Made by a program: the position numbers and the translations under genes. A stretch of DNA of 64,000 bases. It comes from Neoscytalidium dimidiatum (Eukaryota; Ascomycota; Dothideomycetes; Botryosphaeriales; Botryosphaeriaceae). Within the stretch, counting starts at the first letter, position 1. Each line of letters opens with the position of its first letter. The stretch is from the NCBI GenBank assembly GCA_037367355.1, contig CM074705.1:2576098-2640097 (forward strand), in the 5' to 3' direction. Shown here one piece after another: positions 58,201-64,000 of this stretch. A model generated the notes under the pieces. The model saw nothing but the letters and a program-made list of their open reading frames with translations. It made no database searches and was not told where the DNA came from.

Positions 58201-58404
58201 TCGGCATGCCCGACCTGTGAAATGGTAAGTCTCCGATCATAATTTTGCTTTGCAGCAAGAGCAAGACTTGAATAGTAAGGTTAAAGCGCGTCGATGGCAT
58301 ACCATGTAGTGGGCAAAGACAGCCTTGGCGCTGGCATTCCGAGAGAAGAAAGCAACCAGACTGATCGCGAATGGGAATAAGTAGTGGAAGGACGAAGAAT
58401 GCAT
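55243..58404 (-). CDS. Secreted GH71 alpha-1,3-glucanase (mutanase) with Cys-rich tail
   Basis: Extracellular endo-alpha-1,3-glucanase that would cut cell-wall alpha-glucan, roughly 970 residues. The start at 58404 gives a signal peptide (SFHYLFPFAISLVAFFSRNA). The GH71 domain starts at KAVFAHYM and, after an intron, VTMGLDGFSLNIGDP. Catalytic-region acids are seen in LFISMDLWAAGD and IFFIPDFDGTEGYYDSDPG. WWAHWQNTVDGLASWESAW and YIGNLWWEQN follow, with introns near 57370, 57500-57600 and 58170-58310. After residue about 480 come a carbohydrate-binding-like segment, a Thr/Pro linker, an Asp run (DTDDDGDDDDDPDG) and a stretch with CGGLGCSSGSCGSN and CTTACVDASCTTVC-type repeats, then a final Cys-poor domain. 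The long tail is larger than in most GH71 enzymes. It may bind cell wall. Confidence 0.92.
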
Positions 58405-59388
58405 CACAAAGATGGAGGTGGAGGAAGTGATGCTTTGGACAAGAAAGCGAGCGTTTGGAGAATATATATAGACTCATCACTGCGCGCACATACACTACTA
58501 AACGAGCTGTGACCTGAGAACTCCACCAACCTCCGAATTTTGTGCCTCTCAAAGGATCCGGGACGATAAGGAAGGCGATCCCTTATCAGTAACCAACACC
58601 GTGATCATATCCAAGGACAACCACCAGGCAGCCATTCTTCGAAGCCAATCACCAAAGCTTTGGTCGGATGCGTATTTTTTAGACGCTCAGCTCAATGCCA
58701 AGGCGGAGAAGAATGTCCTCTTGTAGTTACAGCCATAATATCAATAATCCCGCTAGCTCTCGTATACTGCGGCGCGGTGGAACATGTGGTACTCTGGTCA
58801 CAAGCTAAGAGTTGGATGAGCTGAGGCTGGAGGGGCCCATTGCGGCACAGTGAGGCGTAGGAAAGCCAGCCGAGTCATGGGGAACAGCATTCAAAGTTTT
58901 CAACTGAACACAGGTGCCCGAACTCCCATTTCTTACCAAGGGACACTTTTTCAATAGGTGGGATGATGCATTTGAAAAAAAAAAATAGTTATCTTATACA
59001 CGGAAAAGTGGCCGGTATGTCAGCATGAGATGTTTGGAGCCTATAGTGCGGCGTAGCCGGCATCTCAGATAACCATATCCGGACACGAATTATTGGGGGC
59101 CGTTTCGTCAGCCGTGCATTCGTATTGGCCAGGCTTCCTTCACATGGAAGTTTCTCTCGTTTCTTGAAAGCATGAGCGAAGATGTGGCTGCGTCAGATAT
59201 CAACAGCCAAGGCGTGTTGCCGGCTGCAGTGCAGTGTGACTTGAGCGTAGCGCGGGAAAAGATCATGACCACGCCACTGATGCTGCCTTCTGTGACAGGT
59301 ACAAATAGAGTCCGTTTGTCTGTTCGAATGAATTCACACAGATCTTTCATGATATACTTACTACCCCTGACCTTCGTGCATCTTCAAC
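58405..59388. other. Divergent intergenic region
   Basis: This separates two divergently transcribed secreted-enzyme genes. An A run lies near 58976-58986. A TATA-like TATATATA is found at 58461-58470 upstream of the glucanase. No gene is recognised. Confidence 0.5.
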
Positions 59389-60716
59389 ATGTCCTGCCAG
59401 ATACACCCATTACATTGGGTACTTCTACTCCACCTACTCTTTTTCTCGGCTACATCAACTGCTCAGGCTAATATTGGCTCACGCTTCAACGTGCACTGGG
59501 GGAATGAGCCGGGTAATTGCGCTGGTTACAGAGACACTCTTAACAGATGGCTTCAAGAAGCTATCGACCTTACAGAAAGCAGTCTTCAAGCATTCGACAT
59601 TGCGTCCGGCAGTACCTATCCTAGCGATGGATATAATCATGATGAACGTACCAAAGTATTCCTCAAATCCTTTTGGGGCCTCGATCCAGGATCAGATTCG
59701 GAGGATGTAGATCTCGTACGCGGTGAGATATTATGGCCTCTACTTGACTTGCAAACAGGATTGACGCTGACCAGCCTTGCATAGAAAGGTTTAATGACAT
59801 CAATCAGTGGTTGCGAGGAACGACAGACCTCCCCAATAGCGCTGTAAAGCCGTGGCTCTTTTGCGATAGCACCGGCTTTCAACCAAAAAGCCGGACGGAA
59901 AATGCTGTAGAAAAGGATGGCGTCACCCTAGTCCAACAAGCAGACCCAAAAACCGGGGAGATTGGTCCCGTTACAATTGAGGATGTTGAGAAGTATCGAC
60001 CCTTCCTCTTTCTCAAAGACAGCGATGGCAACTTTGTCAAAGACAGCGACGGCAAATACAAACCAAACTCGGACAAACCCCATTGGAGCAATACTTTGAT
60101 GCGATACGTCATGTCACCAATCAATCTTCAAGAAAGCTGCGCAAATGGTCTTATGGGCTGGACTAACCCTTATGAGGACCCCAGAGCGATGCTGCTTTGC
60201 ATCGACGGTCTCAATGCAAGTCCAGCGCCAGGAGAAACTTGGATAGAAGAAGACACGATACTAGGAACTTTCGTTCCTGACCTTGTGTCTAACCCCTGGA
60301 ATGGTGCCTTTTCATACTTCAAGCCCAAGAGCTCCACCTTTCTCCATGAGGTCTTCCACTTGTACTATGGAAACGAAGATACTCCAGATTCAACATGTAA
60401 GTCTGTCATAGGTCAAGCGTATGGATTTTGTTCTAACGTAGCGCCAGATCAACTCCTTGATGCTCAAGAAACCCTTAAGACCGACCCCGACACCAAGCCA
60501 GCATCCGTCGATATGGACGATTGGGATAGTACAAACTTGGAACTCGCTAACTCTAAGAGATGGACGAAGGCGGGGATAGTTCGCAGAACCCCGGAGATCT
60601 ACATGGCCTTTGCTGTAACTTGCTGGACATGGTTTGAAAGAACATTCACGGTGAACGGTGTTGAGAACAAGGCGGATCTTTCGAGTACGGTGGTGGAGTG
60701 GATACCTCGTATATGA
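59389..60716 (+). CDS. Secreted HExxH metalloprotease-like protein
   Basis: Probable zinc-dependent secreted peptidase. The Met at 59389 starts a signal peptide (WVLLLHLLFFSATSTAQA). An intron with donor GTGAGA at about 59723 and acceptor near 59784 joins DVDLVR to ERFNDINQWLRGT. The zinc motif is FLHEVFHLYYG (HExxH) near residue 280. The following residues include NEDTPDSTCKSVIG, and a later block reads RTPEIYMAFAVTCWTW. The overall arrangement recalls fungal M35-like or lysine-specific metalloendopeptidase-fold proteins, but a clear third ligand (GTxxHxxxxx or Asp) was not identified. Length is about 420 residues. It is divergent from the GH71 gene, another secreted enzyme. Protease family is uncertain. 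Confidence 0.8.
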
Positions 60717-60864
60717 TATGGATAGCTCATGCTTTAGCATTTACTCCTATCACGCTCAGAATCTCAATATTGGCTCGATCCATACTTTACTCGCTCTGGA
60801 CTGAGCTAGAAGCTGGATTGTAGTATTTGTCATCGGATGTATTGGGATGTTAGATAAGTGATAA

Positions 60865-61928
60865 TCAAATCCGATCCCTAAAAAGATGTGCTGGCAATTT
60901 TCCGTTGCGCAAGAATCTTCCAAAGGTGGGTTCGCCATTGAACCTCTTCGGGACGCCAAAAAACTCGCCGTAATGCTCTTCCGTCCACTCAAGTGCTCCC
61001 AACGCTTTGACTTGCTCGTCGAACCATTGCTCTACAGGAATCGGCGGATACATAATGCCCTGAACAATCGGATTCCGCATGCCACTTTCTTTCCACTTCT
61101 TTTCCGCCTCGTCGCCGTTCCAGAAGTGGAACCAGAGTAGCTTCTCCACCGGCTGACCATATCTTGCCTGAGTACCTGCAGTCCACACAGGAATAGGCGG
61201 CGCTGATGGGAGCCTAGTTCTGGGTATGTCTCTGGCTGTCACTTGATCGGGCCACCGCGGAACTAGGCCGTTGATTTGGCGGACCTGTTCCCTCCTCTCT
61301 GCGCTCATCGGATACGGAAATAAAACTTGCACTGTAGCCACAAACTTCACCCGGTGGAGGGCAGAAAGAAAGCTGTTGCTGCATTCAATCTCCGTTTCTT
61401 TCGGCTCACCAAAAGTTGATAGCCCATTCCAATACTGAGAATACTCGGGCGACTTCCTGAAGGCTTCAAGGGCTTCGCGATTTTTCCAAGCTGCGGTGTA
61501 TCAGACCGTGGTCACAACTGGTTAGGTGAAGGGCACCTACTTGTACAGATCACAACGATATCGGGGCGCTCTTTAACGCGAGCCCAGCAAGCTCTATCGT
61601 AGCCGGGCGCTTCTGTTAAAGGACAGATAGCATCAATCCATTTTTTGCGCGTTTCGCAGAGTGGACGGGGGGCGCCGATCTCAAAAATAGATTCGGATTC
61701 AGGGACATGTATCTCGGTCCACGTGCTGACGAATAGTGCCGCGAGGCGCTGATTCTCTAGGAATTGCTTATGAAACTGATCGTCCGACATAGTATACAGC
61801 TGGGTCATGTTGGCCACGAATTGGCTGATGTTAAGGGAGTGTGGGTGTTCCGGAGCGTAAGGAAGAGCCCTAGGTGCGGCACAGTTAGGCAGCAGAAGAG
61901 GCGCTAGTCCAATCGTAGAACTTAGCAT
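60865..61928 (-). CDS. Uncharacterised fungal protein, possible alpha/beta-barrel
   Basis: I do not recognise this gene with certainty. Two exons are joined by an intron of about 55-60 nt (donor GTAGGT near 61544), giving VICT-TWKNREALEAF and about 330 residues. The first part has FVANMTQLYTMSDDQFHKQF and a Pro-rich loop. The middle KSPEYSQYWNGL recalls dimeric alpha/beta-barrel (EthD/ABM-like) proteins, and a second similar half begins near FVATVQVLFPYPMSAERREQ. The tail has IPVEQWFDEQVKALG. The N-terminus is hydrophobic for about 18 residues but not a convincing signal peptide. It is the last gene before heterochromatin-like DNA at the right end. Confidence 0.65.
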
Positions 61929-61941
61929 ATTATAGTACTTC

Positions 61942-62075
61942 GGTATTTTCTTCGCACGTTTCTTCGCCCGCGTCGCTTCGCTCGTTTCTTCGCCCGCGTC
62001 GCTCGCGTTTCTTCGCCTACGTTAGTTCGTCTACGTCGCTTCGCTTATTTCGTCGTACGATAAAACGTTCTCCCG
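61942..62075. repeat. CpG-rich tandem repeat at edge of AT block
   Basis: Imperfect units of about 20-30 bases built on TTTCTTCGCCCGCGTCGCT recur three times (61961, 61987 and 62009 approximately). The last unit shows C-to-T type changes (CCTACGTTAG). It lies exactly between the last gene and the RIP block. Confidence 0.75.
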
Positions 62076-62089
62076 CCTAATAGCTTATC

Positions 62090-64000
62090 CCTCGGGGTTT
62101 TAAATTTTAGTTGGGGTTTTACGGGAAATTTAAAAATTTCGTTACGATCGCGATTTATAGCTAAAATAACGCGGGTTTAATATATAGACTTATATAATAT
62201 CTTTAATAATTACTATATTAAAGTTAGCTAAAGTTTTTATTTATTAAAAATAATATTTATTATTAGAATTTTATAGATTTTTTAAATATTTTTATATAGT
62301 CTTACTTTACTATTAAATTAATATAAGTTTAATATATAAGCTTATATAATATCTTTAATAATTACTATATTAAAATTAATTAAAGTTTTTATTTAATAGT
62401 TTATAATAATAGAACTTTTATTACTAAATTTTAAAATTATTTAATAAATTTAAATTTATTAAAGAATTTATTTTAAAAATAAAAAAAAAGAATAATAATA
62501 GAATAAAAAGTTATATAATATAAAAGTTTAATAAACTTTATTATTTTTAAGTTAATATAATATTAAATTAAAACTTTAAATTAATTATAAAAATTAAAAG
62601 TACTATTTAATAAGTATATTTATATATTATAAAAAAGCTATAATAATTTATAAATAGTAAAAAATAGTTAATATTTTTTATTATTTATATATAGTAGAAA
62701 ATAGCTATAATTTTTTATTATTTAATAAATTTAGTATTTATTTATTTATTTATTTAACGTCTTTATATAAGCTAAGTTTATAAAAGATAACTAGTCTACT
62801 AATATATCTAATTTAATATTTTAACTAGAATTTTATTCTAATTTTCTTTAAGAAAAATCTAAAAATAATAAAAGCTAAATATAATAGTAGAGCCTTTATT
62901 ATTAATAATAGAAATTATAAATTAAGAGTAGAAATCTTAATATATAAATATATATATATTATTAATTATAATTATTTAAATAGTAGTTTACTATTATAAA
63001 GTAAATTACTTTATTATTTCTTCTCTATAATTTCTTTTCTATATATTATAATATCTAGAGAATAATAATTTAATAAATTATAATCTATTACGCTTCTCTT
63101 ATAATATATAAAAGCTAAAGAAAAAAAATAAATAATAATAAATTTAAAAAAAGTAAAACTCGCTTATAGATTACTAATCTATTCTATATTTAAATATTTC
63201 TTTATTTTTAAACTATTATTTTCTCTATTTAGTCTTTATTAAACTCTATTAGTTTTTTTAACTACGTAAATATACGTTTTATATAAGAGTATCTAATCGC
63301 GTCTCTTTTTTTTTTTATATAAGTATTATCTTACTATAAATAGTTAACTAATAGCTAAAAGTATTATATTAAATAAAGATAATAATTATAAATATTTTAT
63401 TATTATTATATATTATAGTAAAAAGCTTTTATTATATAGAGCTCTAAACTATAGAATTTTAGCTATCTACTATTAGTTATATAATAGTAGTTAATAAAAC
63501 TAAACGTCTTAATATTTATTTAAAAAAGACGATTTAAAGTTACTATTAATATTTAATAATACTTTTAATATTTAAGTTATAAAATTAATTAACTTAGTTT
63601 TTTTCTTCTTTTATAGAAATTAAAAGAGACTTTCTACTTCTTACTTACTAAAAATACTTATTATTAGATTTTAATAACTTTATTATACTATAATATTATT
63701 TTTAATATCTTATTTTAGTCTTTTTTTAGTCTATTAGTTTTTAATTATCTAGAATTATTCTTCTAGTACTTTAATTAGCGCTACGTTTTTTAATACGCTA
63801 TCTTTTAAAAGAGTTATTATTTTACTTTTATTATATATTTAGCTAGATACCGCTTTAATTATATTAGTTAAATTCTATAAGCTAGTTTTATAGTTTATAA
63901 TCTAGCTAGTATAATTATTTATTAAAATATTCTATTAATTAGCGATTAAAGCTTCTAAATAATTAACTTAATTATTTAGCTTATTATATAAATTAATATT
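62090..64000. repeat. Extremely AT-rich RIP block (heterochromatin-like)
   Basis: About 1.9 kb made almost only of A and T, dominated by TA steps, with CpA and TpG nearly absent by eye. It fits heavily RIP-mutated transposon remnants of a centromeric, subtelomeric or other repeat island. No open frame of note survives. It runs off the window. Confidence 0.85.
62175..62394 (+). repeat. Direct repeat inside the AT block
   Basis: A segment of about 68 bases beginning GTTTAATATATAGACTTATA at 62175 recurs at 62327 with a few changes (GTTTAATATATAAGCTTATA), 152 bases downstream. Both copies contain ATCTTTAATAATTACTATAT. This is a recognisable trace of the original repeat unit. Confidence 0.75.

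Noticed and set aside
1..64000. CRISPR array, bacterial operons or ribosome binding sites
   Set aside because: The window is eukaryotic (spliceosomal introns, fungal families). No spaced repeats of CRISPR type were seen.

Overview
The window reads as nuclear DNA of a filamentous ascomycete (Pezizomycotina). The evidence is short spliceosomal introns with GTNNGT donors and CTAAC/CTGAC-like branch sites in almost every gene, fungal-only families (Zn2Cys6 regulators, SAT4/PTH11-type 7TM proteins, HET, LysM, GH71), two dense secondary-metabolite neighbourhoods, and AT-rich blocks with the signature of repeat-induced point mutation (RIP). The class cannot be fixed from sequence alone.

Region 1 (0.3-19.2 kb) is a polyketide cluster. 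It holds an MFS exporter (266-2170, -), a small multi-pass membrane cyclase/hydrolase-like protein (2494-3686, +), a Zn2Cys6-type regulator (4092-6262, -), a GMC oxidoreductase (7100-8985, -), a highly reducing-type PKS of 2313 residues with KS-AT-DH-(dead MT)-(dead ER)-KR-ACP (9443-16720, +), and a second regulator-like protein without a zinc finger (17282-19222, +). Two pairs are divergently transcribed (MFS/membrane protein and GMC/PKS). The likely logic is synthesis of a partly reduced unmethylated chain, oxidation by the GMC enzyme, possibly a membrane-bound epoxide-opening or cyclisation step, and export.

Region 2 (19.7-40 kb) is a looser terpenoid neighbourhood. It has a class I terpene synthase (26874-28226, -), an FPP-synthase-like prenyl diphosphate synthase with altered motifs (29496-30573, -), a fusion of a PaxM-like FAD epoxidase to a membrane cyclase-like domain (34496-37189, +) and a cytochrome P450 (38360-39942, -). 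An SDR and a 7TM rhodopsin-type protein lie upstream. Between them are decayed genes: a metallo-beta-lactamase-fold protein, a LysM effector and a chitin-binding/GH18 chitinase. The C-terminal membrane domain of the fusion protein and the small membrane protein of region 1 look like the same family.

Region 3 (40-64 kb) is general accessory content: an aquaglyceroporin, a decayed HET-domain gene, an intronless tryptophan-monooxygenase-like flavin amine oxidase, a patatin-like phospholipase, a secreted GH71 alpha-1,3-glucanase with a long Cys-rich tail, a secreted HExxH metalloprotease-like protein and one unrecognised gene. It ends in about 2 kb of extremely AT-rich RIP-type DNA, entered through a short CpG-rich tandem repeat. 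A second RIP island lies at 54.6-55.15 kb.
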